In this document: positions 21,157 through 29,706 of the stretch, in pieces
Position numbering within the stretch: position 1 is the first letter of the stretch
Layout of the letters: every line of letters starts with the position of its first letter
DNA from: an uncultured Pelagibacteraceae bacterium
GTDB lineage: Bacteria > Pseudomonadota > Alphaproteobacteria > Pelagibacterales > Pelagibacteraceae
Direction: 5' to 3'
DNA: 36,681 bases
Assembly (NCBI GenBank): GCA_902581695.1
Contig: CACHOW010000008.1
Location: 1 to 36,681 of the forward strand
Program-made: the position numbers and the translations under genes
Notes under the pieces: model-generated
The model's input: only the letters and a program-made list of their open reading frames with translations
Database searches by the model: none
Told to the model about the DNA's origin: nothing

Positions 21157-22179
21157 ATGCGCAAGCTTGATGCTCTAATTGCTGGTTCTACGGGTTACAT
21201 TGGTGTTCAATTAATAAAATTATTGATTAATCACAGATATGTAAATATTAAATATTTATGTGGAAACTCATCTGTAGGAAAAAGTATTAATTCATTTGAA
21301 AAATCAGAAAAATTTAAGAATTTACCTAAGATTACAAAATTTAATAAAAAATATCTTAAAGATGTAGATATAATTTTTACAGCACTTCCAAATGGTCAAG
21401 CACAAAAAATATCTCAAAATCTACTAAAAAAAAATACCTTAATTGATTTGGCGGCCGATTTTAGACTTGAAAAAAGTTCTGAGTATCTAAAATGGTATAA
21501 AATTAAACACAAAGCAATTAATAAAATTAAATATAGTATTTATGCTTTACCTGAAATAGTAAACAAAAAGGTAAAAAAATACAAAATATTGGGATGTCCA
21601 GGTTGTTATCCAACTTCAATTTTATTACCCTTAATTCCCTTAATTAAAGAAAAAACAATTGATATTAAAAATATAATTATTGATTCAAAATCAGGTTATT
21701 CAGGTGCTGGTAGAGGTGTTCATAAAAAATATATTAATAAAAATTTATATGAATCTTTGAGTGCGTATGGAGTTGGTTTTCACAGACATAATTCTGAAAT
21801 ATATCAGGAATTGAAAAAAATTACTAAATCAGATATAAGATTTATTTTTACACCACATTTAACTCCAATGTTTAGAGGTATCTTAAGTACTATTTATCTT
21901 GAGATAAAAAAAGGTTTTTCAGCAAAACGGATACAATTTATTTTAAAAAAATTTTATAAAAAAAATAAGTTTATTAAAATTACCAAAGACAATAGCTTAC
22001 TTAGCACAAATAATGTTATTAATACTAACAATTGTATAATATCAATTTGCAAAACAAAGCATAAGAACAAGATTATAATTTTATCAGCAATTGACAATTT
22101 GATAAAAGGTGGGGCAGGTCAAGCAGTACAAAATATGAATAATAAATTTGATTTTAGATATAATGAAGGCTTGAAATGA
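21157..22179 (+). CDS. argC: N-acetyl-gamma-glutamyl-phosphate reductase
   Basis: AGSTGYIGVQLIKLL, LPNGQAQ, LGCPGCYPTSILLPLIPL, DSKSGYSGAGRG. Confidence 0.95.
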   Translation: MRKLDALIAGSTGYIGVQLIKLLINHRYVNIKYLCGNSSVGKSINSFEKSEKFKNLPKITKFNKKYLKDVDIIFTALPNGQAQKISQNLLKKNTLIDLAADFRLEKSSEYLKWYKIKHKAINKIKYSIYALPEIVNKKVKKYKILGCPGCYPTSILLPLIPLIKEKTIDIKNIIIDSKSGYSGAGRGVHKKYINKNLYESLSAYGVGFHRHNSEIYQELKKITKSDIRFIFTPHLTPMFRGILSTIYLEIKKGFSAKRIQFILKKFYKKNKFIKITKDNSLLSTNNVINTNNCIISICKTKHKNKIIILSAIDNLIKGGAGQAVQNMNNKFDFRYNEGLK

Positions 22180-22343
22180 AAAAAATATTATTGATAAGTT
22201 TAATTTATTTGAATTCATGCTCATCTAACATAATTAGTCATAAAGATGATATTATATTTACTGAAGATTTAACTTTTGATGAGTTTAAAAATAAGTTGAA
22301 TGAATATGCAAAAATTAAACCATACCCCAATATTGATAATTAA
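22176..22343 (+). CDS. Small putative lipoprotein (55 aa), not in supplied ORF track
   Basis: ATGA overlap with the argC stop; MKKILLISLIYLNSCSSNIISHKDDIIFTEDLTFDEFKNKLNEYAKIKPYPNIDN*; lipobox-like LNSC; immediately followed by the hom GTG. Confidence 0.7.
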   Translation: MKKILLISLIYLNSCSSNIISHKDDIIFTEDLTFDEFKNKLNEYAKIKPYPNIDN

Positions 22344-23636
22344 GTGAATAAATTTACAAACATAGCAATTATTGGTTTAGGTCAAATTGGCCTCTATCTT
22401 TACAATGAACTGAGATTAAAAAGTAGTGAAATTGAAAATAAAACTGGAAAAAAAATAAAAGTTATTGCTATTAGTGCAAAAAATAAGAATAAAAAAAGAA
22501 AATTTAAGATTAATAAAAGAATCTTTTATTCAAACGCCCTTAAACTTTTACAAGAAAAAAAAATTGATATACTCTTTGAATGCATTGGTCAATCTGGTGG
22601 AATGTCAAAAAAAGTTGTTGAAAAAGCTTTAAAAAATCGGACTCATGTTATAACACCTAATAAAGCCCTTATAGCTAAACATGGTGATTATTTAGCAAGT
22701 TTAGCAGAAAAAAATAACGTTAATTTAGAATTTGAAGCTTCTGTTGCTGGAGGCATTCCTATACTAAGATCTATCAAAGAGGGCTTAGCTACAAATAATC
22801 TTAAAAAAGTTTATGGGATATTAAATGGAACTACAAATTATATTCTAACTGAGATGGAAAATTCAAATGAAAATTTTGAAAAAGTTTTAAAAAAGGCTCA
22901 ACATTTTGGCTATGCAGAACCAGGAAACCCAAAGTTAGATTTAAACGGGTTTGATGCTTTCGCTAAAGTAAGAATTTTATCTGCTCTTGCTTTTAATAAT
23001 CAAATTTCAGAACACAAATGCATAATGGAAGGTATACAAAATATTGATTTGAAAGATATTAAAATTGCAAGTCAACTAAATCTAAGAATAAAATTGCTTG
23101 GTATTTCTGAAATTATAAACAATCAATTATTTGAAACAGTACATCCATGTTTGGTTAGTAAAAATTCTTATATTGGAAATGTTAGCGGAGTAATGAATGC
23201 TGTTATAACGCAAGGTAGACCAGTAGGTGAAACCATTCTACAAGGTGAAGGAGCAGGTCCAGGCCCTACATCATCATCTTTATTGTCTGATTTGTTAAGT
23301 ATTTTAAGAGGAAATATTAGAATGCCTTTTGGAATTTCTCATTCTAAACGAAAAAAAGTTAAACCATTTAATAGTAAAAATTATACTAATTCATTATATC
23401 TAAGATTTGAGGTAAAAGATAAATCTGGAGTACTCTCGCTGATTACAAATAGATTAGCTAAATATAAAATTTCAATTAAAAGAATTATTCAGACACCTGA
23501 TAAAAAAAATAAAAAAGCTACAATTGTTATCATCACACACAAAACCTCAGAAATTAACGCTAAGAATTGTTTATATATATTCAAAAACAATAAGAATATT
23601 CTTAAATTTCCAACATTGATTAGACTTTATAGCTAA
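22344..23636 (+). CDS. hom: Homoserine dehydrogenase (GTG start, C-terminal ACT domain)
   Basis: IAIIGLGQIGLYL, VITPNKALIAKHGDYLASLAEKNNVNLEFEASVAGGIPILRSIKEGL, GILNGTTNYILTEM, C-terminal LRFEVKDKSGVLSLITNRLAKYKISIKRI. Confidence 0.95.
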   Translation: MNKFTNIAIIGLGQIGLYLYNELRLKSSEIENKTGKKIKVIAISAKNKNKKRKFKINKRIFYSNALKLLQEKKIDILFECIGQSGGMSKKVVEKALKNRTHVITPNKALIAKHGDYLASLAEKNNVNLEFEASVAGGIPILRSIKEGLATNNLKKVYGILNGTTNYILTEMENSNENFEKVLKKAQHFGYAEPGNPKLDLNGFDAFAKVRILSALAFNNQISEHKCIMEGIQNIDLKDIKIASQLNLRIKLLGISEIINNQLFETVHPCLVSKNSYIGNVSGVMNAVITQGRPVGETILQGEGAGPGPTSSSLLSDLLSILRGNIRMPFGISHSKRKKVKPFNSKNYTNSLYLRFEVKDKSGVLSLITNRLAKYKISIKRIIQTPDKKNKKATIVIITHKTSEINAKNCLYIFKNNKNILKFPTLIRLYS

Positions 23637-24509
23637 ATGTTCTCAATAATAATACCTACATTTAACAATTTAGTTTATTTAAAAGTTTGTATTGATAGTT
23701 TGAAAAAAAATTCAGTATTTAATCATCAAATTATACCACATGTAAACGTAGGAGATGATGGTACTGAAGAATATCTTAAATCAGAAGAAATTGATTATAC
23801 AATTACTAAATATAATTCAGGTATATGCAAAGGTATGAATTTAGCATCAAAAAAAGCTAATTTTGATTATATTCTATATGCACACGATGATTTTTATTTT
23901 TGTCCAGGATGGGACAAGGCAATGAGTGAGGAAATTAACAGAATTGGTCATAATAAATTTTATATTTCAGGTATAATGATGAATAATGGTCCATTAAAAT
24001 ATGATTGTGGAAACAATCTAAACGATTTTGATGAGCAAAAACTTCTTAAAAATTATAAAAATATCAATCATTTTGATTTTCAAGGCTCAACTTGGGCACC
24101 ACATTTGATACATAAAGAATTATGGAATGAAGTAGGGGGATTTAGTGAAGAATATTATCCTGGTACAGGTTCAGACCCAGACCTTAACATGAAATTATGG
24201 AAATTAGGTGTTAGAATTTTTAAAGGTTTAAATGATTGTAAAGTTTATCATTTTGGTTCAATAGTTTCTAGAAAATATAAAAATCATCCTACAATTCAAA
24301 CTGAATCTGGTAGTAAAGGAGGGAAAATTTTCTTATTAAAATGGGGTATTACATTTAAATTTTTTAAAAAATATTATTTGCAATCAGATACTGAATATAA
24401 AGGAGAATTATCAGATCCTAAAAGAAATTCTCAATATTATTTAGAACTAATAATATGTAAATTAAATTATATATATTTAAAAATATTTAACTCAAAATTA
24501 TATAAATAA
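23637..24509 (+). CDS. Glycosyltransferase family 2
   Basis: FSIIIPTFNNLVYLKVCIDSLKKN, YILYAHDDFYFCPGWDKAM, EVGGFSEEYYPGTGSDPDLNMKLWKLG. Confidence 0.88.
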   Translation: MFSIIIPTFNNLVYLKVCIDSLKKNSVFNHQIIPHVNVGDDGTEEYLKSEEIDYTITKYNSGICKGMNLASKKANFDYILYAHDDFYFCPGWDKAMSEEINRIGHNKFYISGIMMNNGPLKYDCGNNLNDFDEQKLLKNYKNINHFDFQGSTWAPHLIHKELWNEVGGFSEEYYPGTGSDPDLNMKLWKLGVRIFKGLNDCKVYHFGSIVSRKYKNHPTIQTESGSKGGKIFLLKWGITFKFFKKYYLQSDTEYKGELSDPKRNSQYYLELIICKLNYIYLKIFNSKLYK

Positions 24510-24518
24510 ATATCAGAC

Positions 24519-25319
24519 TTAATCTATTTTTTGTTTATTTCGATAATAAATTTTTCCAAATAATCTCTTAAACTCAATATTTCCATCGGGGTCACTCGAT
24601 CCAGGTCTTTTCCTAAAAATTGTTGAATGTGCACCAAGTTTTCGCTCGTGAGAAGGTCTTCCATTTGAATAGTAATACATTGCAATTGATTTTCTACTTC
24701 TATCTTCGGGACAATTAATTTTGTCAGGATTACCATGATAAGAAAAATCTGTGGTAGAAAAAATTACCATTCTATTAAAAATTGGAATAATTTTTTTTTT
24801 ACAGTTTAACATATCTTTGTCCCAGAGTTGCAGATTGCCACCAAAAGAATCTTCCCAATTTTTATTTAGATAAATTAAAATATTTAATCTTCGATCTAAT
24901 TTTAGGGTTGGATGTAAATTAAAATCAGCATGAATATTCAAATAACCATTATTTCTAAGTTCATGCAAACCACCGCCTTGTAAATATGGATCAGATTGAA
25001 GTTTTTCATCAATACCAGTTAAAGTTTGCAAAAAATCTAAAAAAATTTGTGAATTTAAAAAATTTATGAAGTTGTTTGTGTTATCAGATAATAACTTACT
25101 ATCATTTAAAGTAAATTTTCTTTGTTCAACTTTAGTTTTATATTGATATCCAATGTTGTCTAAATTTTTTGGAAACTCACTTAAAATATCATTAAGTACG
25201 GAATCATTAAAAAAATTATCAATTACAATATGAGGAAATGGGGCTCCATTCATGTACTCTTGTTTTTTTGATTTAGCAAATGATTCTAATTCATTAAAAT
25301 TTTTATTTAAAAAATTCAT
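24519..25319 (-). CDS. 2OG-Fe(II) oxygenase (prolyl 4-hydroxylase-like)
   Basis: HADFN (HxD), NILIYLNKNWEDSFGGNLQLWD, YHGNPDKI...RKSIAMYYY (distal H and R). Confidence 0.85.
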   Translation of the reverse strand: MNFLNKNFNELESFAKSKKQEYMNGAPFPHIVIDNFFNDSVLNDILSEFPKNLDNIGYQYKTKVEQRKFTLNDSKLLSDNTNNFINFLNSQIFLDFLQTLTGIDEKLQSDPYLQGGGLHELRNNGYLNIHADFNLHPTLKLDRRLNILIYLNKNWEDSFGGNLQLWDKDMLNCKKKIIPIFNRMVIFSTTDFSYHGNPDKINCPEDRSRKSIAMYYYSNGRPSHERKLGAHSTIFRKRPGSSDPDGNIEFKRLFGKIYYRNKQKID

Positions 25320-25358
25320 ATCAAATTAAATGTTATTAATGTAAAGTAATATCATTGT

Positions 25359-26078
25359 ATGTCTCATATAGATCAAATAAATTTTATTAAAGAATTTAAG
25401 GAATCTTATATAAATAATAGTTTTAATAAAGACATAAATGTTCTTGAAATTGGCAGTCTTGATGTAAATGGAAACATAAGGAATTTATTCGATTTTACTA
25501 ATGAATATACGGGAATTGATCTTGAAAAAGGACCTAATGTTGATTTAGTCCTCAGTGGTATAGATATTGATAAATTAGACAAAAATTTTGATATTATTAT
25601 CTCTTGTGAGTGTTTTGAGCATGCTAAGGATTGGAAAATAATATTTGAAAAAATGTTTCAAATATCTAAACCAAACTCTTTTATAGTAATCTCAGTAGCT
25701 TCGACTGGCAGAGTAGAGCATGGAACCGAAAGATCAGGTAATTGGCAATCTCCTGGAAATAAAGATGATTATTACTTAAATTTGACCAAAAAGGATTTTA
25801 TTAAAAATTTTGATTTAGAAAAAATATTCTCAAATCATTTTTTCTTTTATAATGTTAATAGTTATGATCTTTATTTTATAGGAATAAAAGGCTTTGAAGA
25901 AAAAAAAGATGTTTTGAATAAAATTGAAGCAAAACTAAAAATTTTATTCAAAAGAAAAAAGATAAGAAAAATTTTAACTTACATATATTCAAGTATTATA
26001 GGTGAAAATCTAAGACAGAATATTTTCTTCTTTAAGAAAAAATTTATAAGCAAATTTAAAAAAAAAACTGCTTCTTAA
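25359..26078 (+). CDS. Class I SAM-dependent methyltransferase
   Basis: NVLEIGSLDVNGNIRNLF, YTGIDLEKGPNVDLVL, FDIIISCECFEHAKDW. Confidence 0.82.
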   Translation: MSHIDQINFIKEFKESYINNSFNKDINVLEIGSLDVNGNIRNLFDFTNEYTGIDLEKGPNVDLVLSGIDIDKLDKNFDIIISCECFEHAKDWKIIFEKMFQISKPNSFIVISVASTGRVEHGTERSGNWQSPGNKDDYYLNLTKKDFIKNFDLEKIFSNHFFFYNVNSYDLYFIGIKGFEEKKDVLNKIEAKLKILFKRKKIRKILTYIYSSIIGENLRQNIFFFKKKFISKFKKKTAS

Positions 26079-26929
26079 AAATTATTTATCCTTCTATAGG
26101 ATTTTACACCTTTTATGGAACTTAATAATCCATCATTTCTTATTTCATACTTCATTCTTTTTTCGTGATTAGATAAAATTCTAAAATAAATAATCTTAAT
26201 ATTAGTCCTAATTAATATCGGTAAAAAATATAGTATTGAAATTAAAAATCCATAATGTTTTTTAAAATAAAAAAATTTTGACCATATAAAATGCCAATTA
26301 TATAATTTATCAAGTTTTTCTTTTTCTTTTAAGTTCTCTGGTTTAACTGAAGATCCAATGTTGTGTTTAATTTTAATCTTATTTATCTGGTAATTTTTAT
26401 TAATTTTGTAAGCTCTCAAACAGAAATCGCTTTCCTCGAAGTATAAAAAAAAATTTTCATCAAAACCATTTAATAAATCAAATGTTTTTTTTTTAACAAA
26501 CATACAAGAACCACTAATGAATTTCCAATTTGCTATTTCAATATCTTTGTTACTTTGTTTAATTGATTTAACATCTAAGTTAGTGTAACGAGGACCAAGA
26601 ACAGAAAATTTATCATCTAATCTTGCCGCTGCCTCTTCAAAAAAAATTATTTTTTTTTCATCTAAATCATCAATATCTGGATTCAAGATTATAAAATATT
26701 TTGTTTTTATATAATTGCTTCCAAAATTAATTGCTGCACCGTAACCATTATTCTGAATTGTATGAAAAATAACTTTTGGATATTCTGTACTTAAATTTTT
26801 TTTAAGTTCCAAATCATCAGAATTATCAACAACTATTATAGGAAATTTATTGTACAATTTATCCATTAAATTTATTACTAAATTTTCACTTTTATGAGAC
26901 AATACTAGTATTGATGTATCTTTATTCAT
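26075..26929 (-). CDS. Glycosyltransferase family 2 (rhamnosyltransferase-like)
   Basis: TSILVLSHKSENLVINLMDKLYNKFPIIVVDNSDD, NNGYGAAINFGSNYIKTKYFIILNPDID, FISGSCMFVKKKTFDLLNGFDENFFLYFEESDFCLRA. Confidence 0.88.
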   Translation of the reverse strand: MNKDTSILVLSHKSENLVINLMDKLYNKFPIIVVDNSDDLELKKNLSTEYPKVIFHTIQNNGYGAAINFGSNYIKTKYFIILNPDIDDLDEKKIIFFEEAAARLDDKFSVLGPRYTNLDVKSIKQSNKDIEIANWKFISGSCMFVKKKTFDLLNGFDENFFLYFEESDFCLRAYKINKNYQINKIKIKHNIGSSVKPENLKEKEKLDKLYNWHFIWSKFFYFKKHYGFLISILYFLPILIRTNIKIIYFRILSNHEKRMKYEIRNDGLLSSIKGVKSYRRINNF

Positions 26930-26931
26930 AA

Positions 26932-27846
26932 TTAAAATTTGATCTTATTTAATGCATTATTTTTAAATAAATTAGCCTCTTGAATATATCTTCTTACCAT
27001 TTGGGTAGTTTTATGACCTGTCATTGCCATAATACTTCTCTCATCTGCACCGATTTCAGCTGTTGAGGTCGCAAAGCCAGATCTTAAACTATGCCCTGCA
27101 TACTTTGTTTTATCTAATCCTGCTTGAAGTGCATATTTTTTTATTGTTAATGCTACCGTTTTGTCAGATATACTAAATATTCTTCCATTATTTATTTTTG
27201 CATGATTAATCCATTCCTTTAAAGATGTTACTGGACAGTAAATTTTATTTTCAAAGTAGGGGATTGCTTTAGTCATTCCCATACCAGTCTGATCTGTTTT
27301 TGATCTTCTTACCAATATTTTGACCCCTTCATTAACAAAATCAATATCTTCATATCCTATTGATACTAATTCTGATCGTCTAAAACCGCCTGCAAATCCA
27401 ATTAGCAATAAAGCCCGATTTTGATACTTTTTATATTCATTTTTATCTTGATCTATTACATTAATAATTAATTTTAAATCATTGATTAATAATGGTTTCT
27501 TAGATGTTTGTTTAACACCCATCTTTCTTTTTATTCCCATTAAATTTTCAGCAATTATCGGATGTTTTGTATCAATGTAATGCCCTTTTAATCTATGAAT
27601 AACTTTTATTGAGGCCAATCTTCGTTTTAAAGTACTAAATTTACTAAAAGAACTTAGATGAGTTAAATATAATCCTATAATTTTTGGATTACTTGGCATT
27701 GAATTAAACACATTTTTTGCACAAAATTTTGAGAAATCCTTAAAGTCAGCTTGATATGCTCTTAATGTATTATGAGCTTTAGAATTTTTTAAATTCTTTA
27801 ATGTTTCTAATTCAAGGCTTTTAACATCAGCTATTAAATTATTCAT
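26932..27846 (-). CDS. Tyrosine site-specific recombinase/integrase (Cre/Xer-like)
   Basis: 304 aa; SAM-like N-terminal domain (TLRAYQADFKDFSKFC); catalytic residues in GGFRRSEL, RRSKTDQTG, HSLRSGFATS, TGHKT, RRYIQ. Confidence 0.92.
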   Translation of the reverse strand: MNNLIADVKSLELETLKNLKNSKAHNTLRAYQADFKDFSKFCAKNVFNSMPSNPKIIGLYLTHLSSFSKFSTLKRRLASIKVIHRLKGHYIDTKHPIIAENLMGIKRKMGVKQTSKKPLLINDLKLIINVIDQDKNEYKKYQNRALLLIGFAGGFRRSELVSIGYEDIDFVNEGVKILVRRSKTDQTGMGMTKAIPYFENKIYCPVTSLKEWINHAKINNGRIFSISDKTVALTIKKYALQAGLDKTKYAGHSLRSGFATSTAEIGADERSIMAMTGHKTTQMVRRYIQEANLFKNNALNKIKF

Positions 27847-27851
27847 ATTAT

Positions 27852-27878
27852 TTTCCGATAACCATTAATTATCGGAAA
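27852..27878. repeat. Perfect 10-bp inverted repeat with 7-bp spacer (candidate operator or recombination site)
   Basis: tttccgataa-ccattaa-ttatcggaaa, 6 bp upstream of the recombinase start codon. Confidence 0.9.
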
Positions 27879-27906
27879 TTATATAATAGGTGATTTTTAA
27901 TGTCAA
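27878..27906 (-). promoter_or_regulatory. Consensus sigma70 promoter of the recombinase gene
   Basis: Minus-strand TTGACA-(17 nt: TTAAAAATCACCTATTA)-TATAAT, 12/12 consensus with ideal spacing. Confidence 0.85.
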
Positions 27907-27925
27907 TAGTTTAAATTAAAAAATT

Positions 27926-28102
27926 ATGGGTTCAATAGATGGAGAAATTCCAGCAGTCTGGTTTTTAATAAGTTCGATTGGTTTCGTTATATTAACTTTT
28001 ATTCAATACAGAAACACTGGAAAAAGCTTCAATACGATATTTCTTTCTATTATGGCTATTATTTTCTTTGTAAGTTACATAATTTTATTAATACCACGAT
28101 AA
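27926..28102 (+). CDS. Small hydrophobic (likely two-TM) protein, 58 aa, not in supplied ORF track
   Basis: MGSIDGEIPAVWFLISSIGFVILTFIQYRNTGKSFNTIFLSIMAIIFFVSYIILLIPR*; directly precedes the MGMT-type gene. Confidence 0.6.
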   Translation: MGSIDGEIPAVWFLISSIGFVILTFIQYRNTGKSFNTIFLSIMAIIFFVSYIILLIPR

Positions 28103-28108
28103 AAATCA

Positions 28109-28378
28109 GTGCAGGGAACAAAATTTCAATTAAAAGTCTGGAAATACCTTAAAACAATACCAAAAGGTAAGGTAAAAACTTATAAACAGGTGGCTATTGG
28201 CATAAAAAGCCCTAAATCAGCCCGTGCTGTTGCTAATGCTTGTGCTAAAAACCCATATGCCCCAAAAATACCCTGTCACAGAGTGATTAGATCTGATGGA
28301 GCTCTTGGAGGCTATTCTGGTAGTGGTGGAATTAAGCAAAAGCTCAAATTACTTAGGTCTGAAAAGGTAGCGATTTAG
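28109..28378 (+). CDS. MGMT-type alkylated-DNA cysteine methyltransferase, C-terminal domain only (GTG start)
   Basis: GTKFQLKVWKYLKTIPKGKVKTYKQVA...NPYAPKIPCHRVIRSDGALGGYSGG-like; PCHRV active-site Cys present; 89 aa. Confidence 0.9.
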   Translation: MQGTKFQLKVWKYLKTIPKGKVKTYKQVAIGIKSPKSARAVANACAKNPYAPKIPCHRVIRSDGALGGYSGSGGIKQKLKLLRSEKVAI

Positions 28379-28559
28379 CCCTATTTTGAGGCTTTTTTAA
28401 GTTAAAAAAGTTAGTAAAATCAACGTTTTTTGATCTTTTTATCAGATTTTCTCTTAAATAACATAATTCATCCTTCAGTTGTACCATATATGAGCTTATA
28501 CCTAAAAAAGACCCCTCTACGGGCGTTTAAATGGTATATTCACTTTATGCATCGCTCTA

Positions 28560-28679
28560 CTATTTAACCATATCAATGTTTTTAGACCACCCTATTTTTA
28601 TGGAATTTTCATAATCAGGATCGTGAAAAAGTCCATATTTTGATGGATTATTTGATGTTTTTAATAATTGGGTAAAAAT
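28560..28679 (-). pseudogene. Possible 3' remnant of a protein-coding gene, or a tiny ORF without clear start
   Basis: Minus-strand frame reads IFTQLLKTSNNPSKYGLFHDPDYENSIKIGWSKNIDMVK* with protein-like composition, stop at 28560-28562, but no convincing start. Confidence 0.3.
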
Positions 28680-28838
28680 TTAAATTTTTTTTTAATCAAA
28701 AAGCTATTTTAATTTTAAATAACTATAAATATTATAATAATTTTATTAATTGTCTTTATTAAAAAATTCAATAAATACAGTAGTTTAATGCATATACTTA
28801 ATGTAATACTTTAGATATTAGTAAATAAATATTACCTA

Positions 28839-29690
28839 TTACTTAGCTTTTCTAGCCAAATTCTCTCTTTTTGAAATGTAGATACCGCTTAAAACGATAA
28901 TGAATAATCCAAGAAAAGTCCAATTATCAGGGAAATCACTAAAGAAATAATAGCCTATTATAATGTTTGTAATGATTTCAAAGTAGCTAAATGGAGCCAA
29001 TTTAGAAGCGTCAGCGTATTTAAGAGATAATATTAAGAATAAATGCCCTATACAAGCAAATACACCGATGGCAGCCATCATAGACCACTGATTTATGGTT
29101 GGTTTAACCCACACAAATGGAATCACAGTAGATATGATTATGGCCCCTACTACACCAGTTAACAATAAAGTTAATAAAGGATTGTCTGATGTACTTAGTT
29201 TACGAGTAATGATCAAATAAAACCCATACATTATACCTGTTCCAAGAGCGGCTATACTTGCTAAGTTAATTTCTACAAATCCTGGTCTTATAACTACTAG
29301 AGAACCAATAAATCCAATTATGACTGCTGCCCATCTTTTAAAACCAACTTTTTCTTTTAAAAATATTGGTGAAAAAGCGGTAACAATTAATGGTGCAATA
29401 AATGCTAAAGTTAGTGCCTTAGCTAAAGATATGACTGATATAGCATAAAAAAAACAAATGTTTGCACAGAGTAAGATCAAACCTCTTGTAAACTGTAATT
29501 TAGGTTTATCGGTCCAAACTAAATTTTGCCTAAAAAAGAAAAACATAACTGGTAGAGTGAAAACGACAGTAAAAAAATATCTTGCCCAGGTGATTTGTAA
29601 AACTGGTAAATCTGCACTTAGATATTTTGCAAATCCATCCATTATAGGAAGCATTACCCAGGCCAATAGATTAAAAGTAATAGCCTTCAT
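28839..29690 (-). CDS. EamA/DMT-superfamily transporter
   Basis: 283 aa, about ten TM segments, paired EamA pattern (PVLQITWARYFFTVVFTLPV; ALGTGIMYGFYLIITRKLS; YFEIITNIIIGYYFFSDFP). Confidence 0.9.
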   Translation of the reverse strand: MKAITFNLLAWVMLPIMDGFAKYLSADLPVLQITWARYFFTVVFTLPVMFFFFRQNLVWTDKPKLQFTRGLILLCANICFFYAISVISLAKALTLAFIAPLIVTAFSPIFLKEKVGFKRWAAVIIGFIGSLVVIRPGFVEINLASIAALGTGIMYGFYLIITRKLSTSDNPLLTLLLTGVVGAIIISTVIPFVWVKPTINQWSMMAAIGVFACIGHLFLILSLKYADASKLAPFSYFEIITNIIIGYYFFSDFPDNWTFLGLFIIVLSGIYISKRENLARKAK

Positions 29691-29706
29691 ATAAACAGGG
29701 TATATG

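Noticed and set aside
24524-24736. 70-aa minus-strand ORF inside the 2OG oxygenase gene
   Set aside because: Alternative frame of a well-supported gene; no motif.
28510-28530. Hairpin ccc-tctac-ggg after the MGMT-type gene as terminator
   Set aside because: Only 3-4 bp of stem and no proper T-run at the 3' side.
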